Shown here: one piece after another, positions 40,601 to 51,366 of the stretch
Position numbering within the stretch: the first letter of the stretch is position 1
Layout: each line of letters begins with the position of its first letter
Origin: Amphibalanus amphitrite
Lineage: Eukaryota; Arthropoda; Thecostraca; Balanomorpha; Balanidae
Direction: 5' to 3'
Assembly (NCBI RefSeq): GCF_019059575.1
Contig: NW_024881562.1
Location: forward strand, 992,001-1,056,000
Length of the DNA stretch: 64,000 nucleotides
Made by a program: the position numbers and the translations under genes
Notes under the pieces: model-generated
Seen by the model: only the letters and a program-made list of their open reading frames with translations
Told to the model about the DNA's origin: nothing
Database searches by the model: none

Positions 40601-41389
40601 TAGGCAATACCTAAGGCTACCTCTCCCTAAGGACAACTCAATCAGAAGAACGACCGCGTAAGCGTAGCGTCAATAATGTATTATCTGCGCCAGTTCTGTA
40701 GTAATTTTGCATGCTTCCAAAATGGCGGCCATGCTTGTATAGTGGTGGTTCGCTCATGAAAATGAATCATGAAAATGAAGTGTGGTTGCAATCAGGGTTG
40801 TATACCAATCACAGTGGCGGATCCAGGGGAGGGCAAAATGGGCATTTGCCCTCCCCAAAGCTAAATCATGTGGGCAAGACTGTCCTTTTGCCCCTCCCAA
40901 AGCATATAGAGATAATAAAATTGAATACGGCGTCGAGGACTATCTGGACGAAAAGCAGGACTTTCGGTGACGGCCATTCCGAAGGAAGGAGTTGGACGCT
41001 CGCTGCTGATGATTTATGCCAGAATGCTGTTAATAGATCGAACTCCCTGAACTGTTTGCAGGTAGATAGTGTGGCGTTGTAAAGTCGTTTGGTCATCTCG
41101 GTGCTCAAGGGCAGCGGAAATCCGGATAGAGGGTGCAGGGGTTTCAGTTCCAGACCCATGGAAGACATTGGAGTGCAAACATAGCTTTTTGCACCCTCCA
41201 AAAGCCGTATAAGAGGCCTGTCACACCACCAAATACATTTTATCCTAAAAACCAGTGATCGGGAAACGAACGATCATGTGGGATCACCGATCATCAGACG
41301 TCCAGTTGTTGGTCAGGAACGCCCTATGCTGGTCTTTGGGGCCCTCACCGGCTAGGAGTGTCCCGAACCGCGTTTGGTGCCCCATGACG

Positions 41390-42600
41390 GCATCTGAGGA
41401 CCCCACGGAGACTCCAGGGGTTACGCTGCCTCTGAGGGCCCCACGGTGGTCTCTGAGGGCCCTCGTGACACGGTCCTAGACCCATCTCAGGTCTGAGTGC
41501 CCATCGGGCCTTAGACGGCCCACGACGGCCTCTGAGGGCCCCAACACAACCAGGCTGCAGGGGCTATGATGGCATCTAAGGAACCTGTGACGGTCTCTTG
41601 ATGGCCCTAACGATGGACTCTGATGTCCTTACCACAGTCTCTGAGGGCCTTGCAAAGATACCTGAGGGCCCAGGGTCTATGAAGACCGCCATGATGGCCA
41701 AGGATCTTCATGATGACCTCTGATGGTCCTCTTGAAGGCTTCTAAGGGCCCTCACAACGATTTCCACAGTGATACCACCCGAGACGGTCCCTGAGGGCCC
41801 TCACCACGACCTCTGTCATCTATGGGCCCTCACGACGACCTCTAGGACCCAATGCAAGCTTCAAATGCCCACGCTGGCGTCTGAGGGCCCCACGACGGCC
41901 TCTGATCTGGCCTCAACGCAGGCAGACTGCAGGGGTCATGCTGACCTCTGAGAGTCCTGTAACGAAGGCTCCAAGGGCCCACGCTGGCCTATGAAGAACC
42001 CTACGACGGTCTCTGGAGGGCCTTAACGCAGGCAGGGGACATGCTGGCCTCGGGGTCCCGCGAAGATTTCAGATTCAGAGACCATTCACAACGACCTTTG
42101 AGGGCCTTACAAAAGTCTCTGAGGGCTTACGCAGGCTCGTGGGATTCCACACTGATTGTCAGGTCCCATGTAGGCTTGTTGAGACACTGTATCCGCTCCT
42201 GGTGCCCCTTCGCCGGCCTCTGAGAGTCTCAACACCGGAACTTCTTGGCCCTACACCGGCTTTTAGGACCATTACATCGATCTTGGTACCCATGACCCAT
42301 CAAATATGTGTCCAAGCGGCTTCTAAGAATCCCCATGCATGTTCCACGGACATGAAGCCGAATTTTTGGGCTCACACGCGAGCTCTTGGGACCCCATGCA
42401 CGCTCAAGGGACCTAACTACCTGCCTCCAAGAGCCTCACACATACTTTTGGGGCCCTAACGCTTGCCCCTGAAGGCCCCACTCAGACTCCTACCCTTTCC
42501 TCCACACCGGTTCTTTAGGCTAAACATCAGCTCCTTTGGCCTCTATACCGGTTTTTTGAGGGCCTCCATACAGGCTTTTTGAGTCCGATGCCGGTCTTTG
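41390..42600 (+). repeat. Degenerate minisatellite, CTCTGAGGGCCC family, copy 2 (about 1.2 kb)
   Basis: Units of about 25-40 bases centred on GGCCCTCACGACGGCCTCTGAG run through more than 1 kb, most regular at 41395-41900 and drifting to the right. The motif matches the array at 28290-28790 in reverse. Confidence 0.8.
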
Positions 42601-42607
42601 AGAACTT

Positions 42608-43232
42608 TGTATGTATGTATGTATGTATGTATTGACACCAAAAGCCTTCCACATATGGCGTGGCGATTACGGCTTAGATCCGAGTATAATGGGTAACAAT
42701 GATGCAGGCAGGGGGAAGAACACTCAGCACTAGACGACAGTCATCCATCGATGGGGGTCGCGACAATAATCATCTACATATGTACATAAGACAAACAATA
42801 TATATATACATAAGCACAAACAGATCGTCCACCTATTGGCGGCATGCCTTGTCTACTACTAAACAGACTCGTCAGCGGCGTAGCGGGGATTTGTTAATCA
42901 GCGCGGCCCTGGCAGACCGGGCGAAGCTGGCAGGTGGCAGCTGCACTACCTGCGGTGGGAGGCTATTTAACAGCGCCGCGGCGCGGTACTCAAAACGCCG
43001 TTTTCCGGTTTCAAGCCTCGGTCGGGGAAGATGAAGGAGATGATCCTGCCGTGTGTGCCGGTCTCGAAAATTTTGATTGGGGACGAAAAGTGCAGCGAGG
43101 TTCTCGGGCTCTTCATGCTTAATGACCTTTTGCGCGATCGTGAGTGTCAGGTAATCTGACATGGATTTTGGTGATAGCCAGCCAAGTCTGTCGCGCAGGT
43201 CCGAGACGTGGTCAAACTTTGGATTGTTTCCT
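42608..43232 (-). pseudogene. LINE 3' fragment: reverse transcriptase C-terminus and (ATAC)n tail
   Basis: On the minus strand a frame open from about 43232 to 42872 encodes LRDRLGWLSPKS, a helical stretch, then HTRQDHLLHLPRPRLETGKR and RRFEYRAAALLNSLPP. This is the typical C-terminal end of many LINE reverse transcriptases (an RT..GKRSF.YRAA.LWNSLP-like motif). About 240 bases of 3' UTR follow and end in (ATAC)n (plus-strand GTAT run at 42608-42632). It is heavily 5' truncated. It is a different family from the other two LINEs in the window. Confidence 0.8.
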
Positions 43233-44075
43233 TAACTTTTGGTTTTCATAAATTGATGATTGACAGCTCTTGAAAAAGTAAAGGGGCCCAAACCCTTGAG
43301 AAAATTTTGCATCCCCATCCAAAATTTATATTACATTCCTCCCAGTGCGGGGGCGGATAGGGGTCGTCGGATAGGTCGGAAACTTTTGCCCTCCCCAAAC
43401 GGATCGGCTGGATCCGCCCCTGACCAATCAAGTCGATTGAATTGATTGATTTGTTTCAACGCGTATTTTGAGTTGATTGGATTGAGTCGATTGACTTTTC
43501 GAGATGACTGGTTGACTGACTCGTTTGACTTTAGCGACTGGTTGACTGATCTGATTCCCGAAAATTAGTGACTCGTATGATTGAGTCGAATGAATGGAAA
43601 GTTCAAATAAGTTTTAGTTGATGAAAAATAATGACACCAACTGATGACATCAAAGATCACAAAACTACACTGAAAACTGCTTGTCAATTGTCATCACAAC
43701 TGCAATATGGGGTAGATGGCCAAATAAAGAACAGGGCCTAAACAATAAACATGAACAGCCAACTTTGACTTTCAACTGCAATAACTCATAACTGCTCCAA
43801 TCCTGGTGATAGAACCTGGCGATGCACCTACCTACCTTTCTGCACTCAGCAGGAAACGTTTTTTTTTTTATCCAGATGATAAAGTGCAAGGCCCTATATA
43901 CTAATAAAGTGTGATTAATTAATAATTCACATCTCCACATCTCCTCAGAAACAACCCACTGAACTCTATAAATATCTGAAACCCCTACAAAAATAACTGA
44001 AACAAAAGCGCCGTTTTCGTCTCGCTAATTACGTTTACGTATACCAATTAATAGCTAATTTGCTGCATTGTTTAA

Positions 44076-45249
44076 CCCGCGCGGGGCTGGGGTCTCCAGC
44101 CGAACGCGCGGGGCTGGGGGGGGGTAAATTTTACCCCCCCCTGTTATCTCCCGAACTAATGGTCCGATTTGGAAAATTCAAACGCCAATCGAAAGCTCTC
44201 ATCACGAACTACTAAAAACATGTACTTAATTTAAAGTTTGAGGTCAAGGTCAAGGTCAGGTCAAGGGTACAAATTGCAAGTTTCTACAGTATCGGCCTTG
44301 CACCGTAGTTGCCGAAGAATGGAGTCATGGACTGAGACTGATCGCCCAAAACGTGTTCTTAGGCTACCAAGACAATATTCGTTGCATACAATATCATTCA
44401 GAGGTCAAGGTCAAGGTCAGGTCAGGTCAGGTCAGGTCACCAAAAAACAAAATATAGAAAAGGGCATGTGCGACACATGTTTTATGGGTCATTTTACTCA
44501 TAGAATTCAATAGGCACACTCAATAAGTGATATGGACCACCTCTGGATGAATTTCAGGTCGAGGTCAGGTCAAGGTCAGGTCAAGTGAGGTCAAATTTTG
44601 AAGTTGGCTGTTAAGGCCTAAAAAGGTGTCTATCTGATGCAGTTTTTCACGGCGAATCGAATGGTGCTATTTGTGTTACCGTACGAGGTCTAGAACTTCC
44701 AAAAAAGTCATTTTTCAAAAAATTTGTGTGTCGTGACGTCATAAAATTTTGAATAACTCCCACATTTTTGAACCGATTCTTCTAAAATTTGGTATGTAGG
44801 TGCACATAGACCACTTCTCTGACATATATTCCGGTTTTTTCGATAGACTCAAAATTTTGGATTTTATAATGATTTTCCCAAAAAAGTCAGTTTTTTGAAA
44901 AAATTTAGGCCAAAATCCAAAATTTTCAAAAAACCGAGATAGCCATTTGATAGACAAAGTAAAATTACGCATAACCTTTTTTGTTACGTCTTGATTCCTT
45001 TAAAAATGAAGATGTTAGCGGCGTTTGAACTTTTGCCGTTTTTGAGGCGAAAATGGCGAACATGACGTCACTAAAACGTCAATTTCTCAAAAATTTTCCG
45101 ACGGATTTCGCTCAAATTTTCAGGGAACGTGTCAAATTGATGTAGGAAAAGGTACTGAAAGTTTGGCGGCGCTGCGCGCCGCCGTTTTTGAGATATCGCA
45201 AAAATTCGCGAGGGGGGGTAAAATTTACCCCCCCCCAGCCCCGCGCGGG
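44076..45249 (+). mobile_element. TTAA/CCCGCGC family element C
   Basis: TTAA duplications lie at 44072-44075 and 45250-45253; copy 1 of the hAT shows the empty TTAA site near 19917. The head is CCCGCGCGGGGCTGGGG, then a second ACGCGCGGGGCTGGGG, then a G-run hairpin with the loop TAAATTTTA. The tail shows the same tag and hairpin once, inverted (45211-45249). AGGTCA arrays lie at 44241-44263, 44402-44440 and 44550-44592; the palindrome GCGGCGCTGCGCGCCGC is at about 45164. Length is 1174 bp and it is non-coding. The TTAA target suggests piggyBac-type mobilisation, which is inference. Confidence 0.92.
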
Positions 45250-45729
45250 TTAAATTGCAGCAGAACGTTTGTTGATCCTTTTCTCCTGAGAGCCTAAGCA
45301 TAACGTATTTAATATATTTCATTTTCCTTAAAATATTTTACCGAATATTATTAAGTGGTTTTATTTCAAATGAAATAATAATTAAATTGTACAACCGATT
45401 TATTTTTTGATGATCTACCATAGTACATGATAATCAATGACGTCATCTTACAAAAAAAATCAAAACACATAGAATAAGGATTTATAAAAGCTTAGCATAC
45501 TTCTTGGCAAAACGTTTTCTTTTATTCACAGTCGCACCGTGCCGTTTTCGCGTTTTAATTTTCTTTGTTCCTTTTGTCCTTATCTTATCCTGTGGTTCCA
45601 GAGTCCCTGTCCTCTCCATTTCCTTTTAAATATATTTTTAATCCTCATCCTTATCCCCCAGTCCTAACAGCTTCAAATTGTATTGCAATTAAATGTTTTG
45701 AATTCTTCACATAGGTACCTAACATTGAC

Positions 45730-45876
45730 ATGCCACGTCCAGAGTCGTGGACCGCTAAATACTTCAAATCTCTTCCTTCCCAATCTGACAACATCCCACG
45801 CCTCAAATGCACATTGTGTGGAAAGATTTTTCAGGCTGCCCGTCAGTCTCTGTCTAACTGAAACCGTCACATGCAG
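45730..45876 (+). pseudogene. BED-type zinc finger exon remnant of a hAT transposase
   Basis: The ATG at 45730 opens a frame with PESWTAKYF, then KCTLC (Cys-x2-Cys), an in-frame TGA at 45859, then NRH. The exon ends in CAG with the splice donor GTAAGA at 45877. Trp, Tyr-Phe, the Cys pair and His in this order mark a BED finger, the usual N-terminal DNA-binding domain of hAT transposases. The following exons are not recognisable, so this is a relic that still marks the coding strand of the family. Copy 1 of the element lacks it. Confidence 0.7.
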
Positions 45877-46920
45877 GTAAGATATTTATTTCTATTTCCC
45901 TATGGTTAATATGTTATTGATGCATATTATCCATTAAAATAGACGTGCAGTGTAGGGTAAATTGTCCAAATCACGAACACTGCCAAAATCCGAGAAACAA
46001 CTTTCAACCGGAATACCTGATATTTAGTGTAAATGGAGTTGGAATATGGCCAAAATTAAATTGACAACCTTTAGGTGAAAGGTGATGATTTGAGTTAAGG
46101 GGCGAGTCAACTACTGGGTTATTTTGCACCCATTAAATGAAACTTCTGCTCCAATTCTACCCATTGAACCTCAATATCATGATCCACCTGTCCATCACTA
46201 GGTATCCATCCTTATTACATAGAAACTTTGAATGGCATGGCAATTTATAATTTTTATGACAATATTTTTATGTTTCTTCTGTGGGTAGGTAGGAAGGTAG
46301 GTAGGTAGGTACACCAGACTGCTATGGACACTTTTCCAAGTTGGTGGGGCAAAAAACCTAATGTATGTGTTGGTTTGAGTCGTTTGATTGAGTTGATTGA
46401 TTCCTTTCATTGTCGCGTTTGAGTCGATTGAATCAATTCCCGAAAACTGCTCTGACTTGATTGATTTGATTGGTTTCCCAAATTTGTCGTGATTGAATTG
46501 ATTGCTATTGATTGAGTCGTATACAACCCTGGTTGCAATATTTTTCACCGAGTTCGGTCCTCAAACTATGTTTTTCTGATTCAGGAAAATAAGAAATGCT
46601 AGTAAAAAAAAAAATCAGCTCCATACATTGATTTTTTTTTTCGATGATACTGTCCCTTTCATCTTATCATTGATCAAAGCTGTTGATATGTGGTGGAAGA
46701 TGATGTCATGTTTTCTATTTGGTGCCGCTATTCCAAAGAAATATATCTGATTGATTAGGAATGCTGTTTCTCACGACAGTCCTTTATACGCGTATCCTCC
46801 CAATACGTCTCCTCCAACTATCAATCGAGGTAATTATCTCAAACTAATAGCACCATCGACCTGATAAGTATTCCATCTTCAGCGTTTTCTACAGAGTTAC
46901 TACAGTTAGGTACGGTATGC

Positions 46921-47044
46921 AGGTACTATCGGCATCCCTTCATCACCGTTTTTGCGCAAGCGATCAGCAATTTCCCATAGAATCTCCTACGTCAGTCCTG
47001 CGCCAACCAGCTCCGATCAGCCCAGCAGTAACACCGGTAGCAGC
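46921..47044 (+). repeat. Direct duplication, first block
   Basis: About 120 bases (containing TTTCCCATAGAATCTCCTAC and GCCAACCAGCTCCGATCAGC) recur at 47541-47662 with small differences, about 620 bases downstream in the same orientation. Neither block codes for anything I recognise. Confidence 0.85.
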
Positions 47045-47540
47045 TGACCGCTTGCACGGCCTGTTGGGGCCTCTGTCCGCACAGACTGATCGTCTCTCTC
47101 CGGGCTGCAGGGCTGAGCAGGCTGTCCGTCCCTCCTAGCTCTATGAACTATGTTCAGTTCATCCTGTTCCGGCCCTGTTCAGTGCTCAATGCTCATGTCT
47201 CTTGTGGAGTGCCTCCATCGTCTTCCCTCGAGTGCGTTCCCTCCCCCTGACTCTACCCAGCGCCCTGCAGTGTGCAGGCGCAGGCCAGCCGCTGGATCTA
47301 GGCTTCCCTGCACGGAATGCTCTTCAGCCGACTGCCACATGTGGTCGGCAGACATCGCCGCCTGCACTGTCCCAGTAACCCTTCCCGCCTCCCAGGAGTC
47401 ACATTCGGGTCGGGTCTGAAGCTAATGAGGCGGGGCGATGGTTTAATGAGGTTATGAAGAGCTGCGTGAGGATATGGATGGGCAGCATTTCGGTTCCGAG
47501 GTAGGTAGTACCCTAACCTAATGTAACTAACTACTATGTT

Positions 47541-47662
47541 ATCAGTGTCCCAGCATCATCGTTCTTGCGCACGCGACCAGCCATTTCCCATAGAATCTCC
47601 TACAACGTCAGTCCTGCGCCAACCAGCTCCGATCAGCCCAGCAGTAACACCGGTAGCAGTAG
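47541..47662 (+). repeat. Direct duplication, second block
   Basis: Partner of the block at 46921-47044. It has a 3-bp insertion (ACA) before GTCAGTCCTGC and an extra AGCAGT near the end. Confidence 0.85.
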
Positions 47663-47691
47663 CAGCACCGGTATATCCTCTTGGTTCTTTT

Positions 47692-48781
47692 TGTATACTG
47701 GGGTATACATCGTCTTAAGTCGATCTCTACGGAATTCACTAATGGCTAGGCTATTTCATGGCCATGCGTTGCATTCTTCATGCCATGGTCCGCCACCTGG
47801 TGGCTGAATTTATATCCTCAAGTTGAATTTGTTGACGCCTCAGCGCTGCAATCTTCCCGGTATCTCGGCGGTCGCAGCATAGAGGTACGTCTCCTAATTA
47901 TTTTCCTGTTATTTCTTTTTAAGAGTATGACTCATCGAAAACTGTTGTTTTGCTAACATAACCATTCGTTGTTGATCATTGCTTGCAGGTTTTGTAAACA
48001 AAATTGTGCGTTTGGAACTTTTCCAGAAAGAATTAAAGTTCATGTATACTATGGTATACAAATGTCCTTGGCCCGAAAAATTTTGAGACGTGCTTAAGAA
48101 GTAGCACTACAATTATTCGGAGGAATTGACCTCTGAAAAAATAAATGTACACCCGAGTGACCAACGGGATCCTGCACGACGGAGAAATGTAAACGTCAGT
48201 ATACAACGGACTGTGCCTAGGACTAGTCATGTATACTGTAGTATACATGGTTGCTGGGTTAGTTAAAGCCATTTTTTTGTGGCTCACAAACAACATTATG
48301 CCTTCAAATGGCTCTGTGGTTGAGCGTTAACATTCTTCCGAATCGTTGGCGACCTCAATGACCGTAGATCCTCACTCAAAGTTTGATAAATCGCCCGATG
48401 AATTAGAATCCGACCCCTAAGCACAATGACATAGGCAAGCACCTCTGTAAAACACACCATACGGCGATTTTTTTTTAGAGATGTCGCTTCAGATAATGCT
48501 GCAAGGTCTTCCTCTACCGTTTATCGATTCGCAACAGGTGCTACAAGTTCAATATCTTCAAAGGAAATGGCAACTAAAGACCTAAGAGCAGTGGGCAAGG
48601 GGCAGAAGAAGCTGAAGTTAAGGGCGAGTGGTGTTGATAATTAAACGTGTCAATACTATTAGCCATTTTACGTCCTAAACAAACGAAAAAATACACTTTG
48701 GTGTTTGTATGGAAGTTTTTATGGATTGCATTTCAGTCAGATTTTATAGGCTTTGAGTATTTTTGTATATCCCAGTATACA
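47692..48781. repeat. Four copies of an 18-bp dyad, TGTATAC-N4-GTATACA
   Basis: Positions 47692-47709, 48043-48060, 48230-48247 and 48764-48781 (the last with TGTATAT). The outer seven bases are palindromic and the four-base centre varies (TGGG, TATG, TGTA, CCCA). A half-site lies at about 48199. Spacing is irregular (351, 187 and 534), so this is not a tandem array. Confidence 0.8.
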
Positions 48782-50351
48782 TGTCACTGCGCATGCGCGA
48801 TGACCTTCACGGCTGAAATGTCACCAATCTGGTCATTATTGGCACCAAAGCTCTCAGCCAAAAAAGTTTCGTTGCTCTCCATTCATGGGCGAATTGGCGG
48901 GACTCAAGAGGATATTCCCCGCACTTATATTCCCCGTCCCCGACCACGCACTTATAGTCTTATATTCCCGGGTATAAGACACTTGATAAGAGAGGCTTCC
49001 TTGAAATTCATAAAGCACAAAACGGTCAAATGCGATGTAATTCACCTCATGGCTCATTTGATAAACTTTGCTGGAATAAAAGTTAGAATGAATGCAGATT
49101 ATTATTCATAAATCTGTAAGCGTAACGATAAAATCAGTGCAATCAACGTCGACAAAATGCTTCCAGCCTGCTTCTGCAAACATTTTCCTTGTCGACTTCA
49201 TTTGCAGCTCATCCGATTTCAATCAGTTCTGTCGTGCAGTTACATCAAAGTCTGGCACTCCACCTGTTCCTGGTTTCTTTCGGCGGCACCTCTGGCTGCC
49301 GCACAGCGTGAGAAAATGTCCCAACCACCCCTCGGCTGATCAGTGACGGCTAAACGTCCGACAGTTGTGTCTTCGGAAGCTGTTTTACGGGTCTACTCGA
49401 CTGAAGGGGAGGCAGGTGGGACCGTCCTTCCGACCTACCGACCGGCGAGGCACAGCTGTGTCCTCTGGAGGAACAGAGCCTCCTCAGAGACTTCGGCCCG
49501 TATTTGGGCAGCCGGCTAAATTCATTAGAGTGGACACTTCCGCCTGAGGTCGGCAGCGCCGTCCTTCAGTGAAGCACATTGGCGCGAGGTGGTGACAGAC
49601 GCGCCCCTTCCCTGCCCCGTCTCGGAGACTCGAGTTTCCGGCGGGCACAGCGGGGTGCTTCCGGGCCGTCCCGGACGATTGGTGGGACAGTCGGTCACTC
49701 TGGAGCCCCCTCTACCCGCTCCCCCGCTCCCGGCTGTCAGGAATTCGGCCGGTTGTGATGGACATCTCCGGGTGGGGAGGAAGGAGGGCTATCCTGCCGC
49801 CCCTCCCGTCTGCCCGGAGTCGCATCCCCGGTCTCCCCCCGAAGCTTGTTATTGTACGGTCACCCTAAACTGAACGCAGCGCCCCCGTAACGACCTAACA
49901 AATCGGTGGAGTAGGGAGCGAGTCTGACCCAGGGTCTGACCACTGTGTGTGTTGTAGGGGGGGGGGGGGGTCAACGAGAAATGGGTGAGCGCTCGCTTTC
50001 TTCCGCAATTTAGCTAAATTGTAACCAAAACGTTACTTTACTTTTAACACATTGCGTGATTTGATGCGTAACCATTCGCCAGAAGTCATTGATTTACGAT
50101 GCACTCAACAGCCAAAGTATCATGGGCAAATATGTACCTATAAGTAAAAATAAATCATACCTATCATCCGAACCAAATCTGACGTATAAACTGCTTTCCT
50201 GACCGACTAACATGTCATCCTTCCCTTGAAAAGCAAATATGTTGTGTGCGTGTATCTGGCCCACCAGAACATAAGATAAACATACAGTTTTTAGGCTCCA
50301 TATGACGTGTACTCGAAGGAACGTTCCTCAAAGCGCACATCAGGCTTTTAA

Positions 50352-51362
50352 CCCGCGCACCGACGGGGGTCTGCGCCAACTTCGCACCGACGGGGGGGGG
50401 GGCGGATGACCGCCCCCCCCCCTGAGGTCTCGAGAACGAAGCAAGATAGCGACAAGCGGTAAACGGCATCGGATACGCACGGTCAAGATCTACAATTTTT
50501 ACTAAGGTCATTTTCAGGTCAGGTCAAAGATGACGTCACAGGGGTCGAAAAAGTCAAAATGGCTGCGCTGGATATGGAGAGTTTTTCTCGAATAACTTTC
50601 GAATTAGTCAAGATAGGAAGTAGGAACAAACTAAGGGCAGCATCGTGATCCTCTCGTCAATCCGCATCGAATGATATATATGTTGACCTCGAAAGGTCAA
50701 GGTCAAAGGTTGACCTCAGGTCACGTGACCTCGAGGTCATCATGTATATCATTCGATGCGTCTTGACGAGCTGAACACAATGAGACCATCCACGCGTCTG
50801 TATCTTGTTCCTGTACGGAGTTATTGGCAAAACACCTTTGGTGACCTTTGATGACGTCACATGACCTCACAGCTGCCCAACATCAAAACAGACCTCAAGG
50901 TAGTGAAGGTTGATCGTATATGAAGTCATGTATGGTATATGGGGCCATTCCAACCCGTTTTAGTGGTAAAAACAGGGAGTTGATTTTCCCCCATTGACTT
51001 ATAATGGGGAGGTCGCGAAATTGACCTGACCTTAGGTCACCGATATCAAAATTCCGAGATATACAAATTGTAGCTACTAATGACCTAATAACATCCTGCG
51101 ACTTTCAAAGGCCTCCGACATCTACTGTAGCTCTGGCACGGTGACAAAGTTGCAAAAAAAGTGACTTGAGGTTGGGTCATTCAAAGTGACCTGGTGACCT
51201 GACCTTGAAAGGTAGGAGGTTCAAACTTGCACACCATATGTAAAATTGATGAAGGAATAGTCATACCAAATTTCGCGGCGCTACGCGCCGCGGTTTTCCC
51301 GCTATTCGCGAAAAACCTCAGGGGGGGGGGCGGATATCCGCCCCCCCCCGTCGGTGCGCGGG
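50352..51362 (+). mobile_element. TTAA/CCCGCGC family element D
   Basis: TTAA lies at 50348-50351 and 51363-51366. The head is CCCGCGCACCGACGGGG, then CGCACCGACGGGG, then a G-run hairpin with the loop CGGATGACCG. The tail has the hairpin loop CGGATATCCG and the same ACCGACGG tag once. AGGTCA/TGACCT motifs occur on both strands at 50510-50740 and 51020-51210; a GCGGCGCTACGCGCCGC palindrome lies at about 51277. Length is 1011 bp and it is non-coding. Confidence 0.9.
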
Positions 51363-51366
51363 TTAA

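Larger units (their letters stand above)
40812..43422. mobile_element. hAT-type element (2.6 kb) nested near the left end of hAT copy 2
   Basis: The 8-bp duplication ACCAATCA lies at 40804-40811 and 43423-43430. The ends are CAGTGGCGGATCCAGG and the imperfect partner GGATCCGCCCCTG. TTTTGCCCTCCCCAAA-type subterminal repeats occur at about 40845-40860, 40887-40902 and 43384-43400. No transposase is visible. The interior is filled with the CTCTGAGGGCCC minisatellite and a LINE fragment. Confidence 0.9.
40793..46531 (+). mobile_element. hAT-type DNA transposon, copy 2, carrying two further elements
   Basis: Same termini as the element at 18633-20534, in the opposite orientation, with its own 8-bp duplication GTTGCAAT (40785-40792 and 46532-46539). 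Two insertions interrupt it: a hAT at 40812-43422 and a TTAA element at 44076-45249. Without them about 1.94 kb remains, close to the 1.90 kb of copy 1. The GATTGA-rich subterminal zones lie at 43423-43620 and 46330-46531. A BED-finger exon remnant is kept. Confidence 0.93.
40123..46659. mobile_element. Inverted-repeat element with AAAGGGACAGTATCA ends, split by a hAT
   Basis: AAAGGGACAGTATCA at 40123 and TGATACTGTCCCTTT ending at 46659 are a perfect 15-bp inverted pair. Removing the hAT at 40793-46531 leaves about 0.8 kb of non-coding sequence, the size of a small non-autonomous element. I cannot identify its target duplication with certainty. The first eight bases (AAAGGGAC) are shared with the TTAA element at 310 and 52907. 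Confidence 0.65.
46660..50347. other. Unassigned stretch with a direct duplication and dyad motifs
   Basis: No supportable gene. It contains a duplicated block of about 120 bases, four TGTATAC-N4-GTATACA dyads, and a GC-rich part (49370-49870) with accidental open frames. Confidence 0.4.

Noticed and set aside
40123-46659. LTR retrotransposon or retroviral remnant
   Set aside because: The large matching sequences in the window are inverted, not direct, repeats, and no gag, protease or integrase motif is seen.
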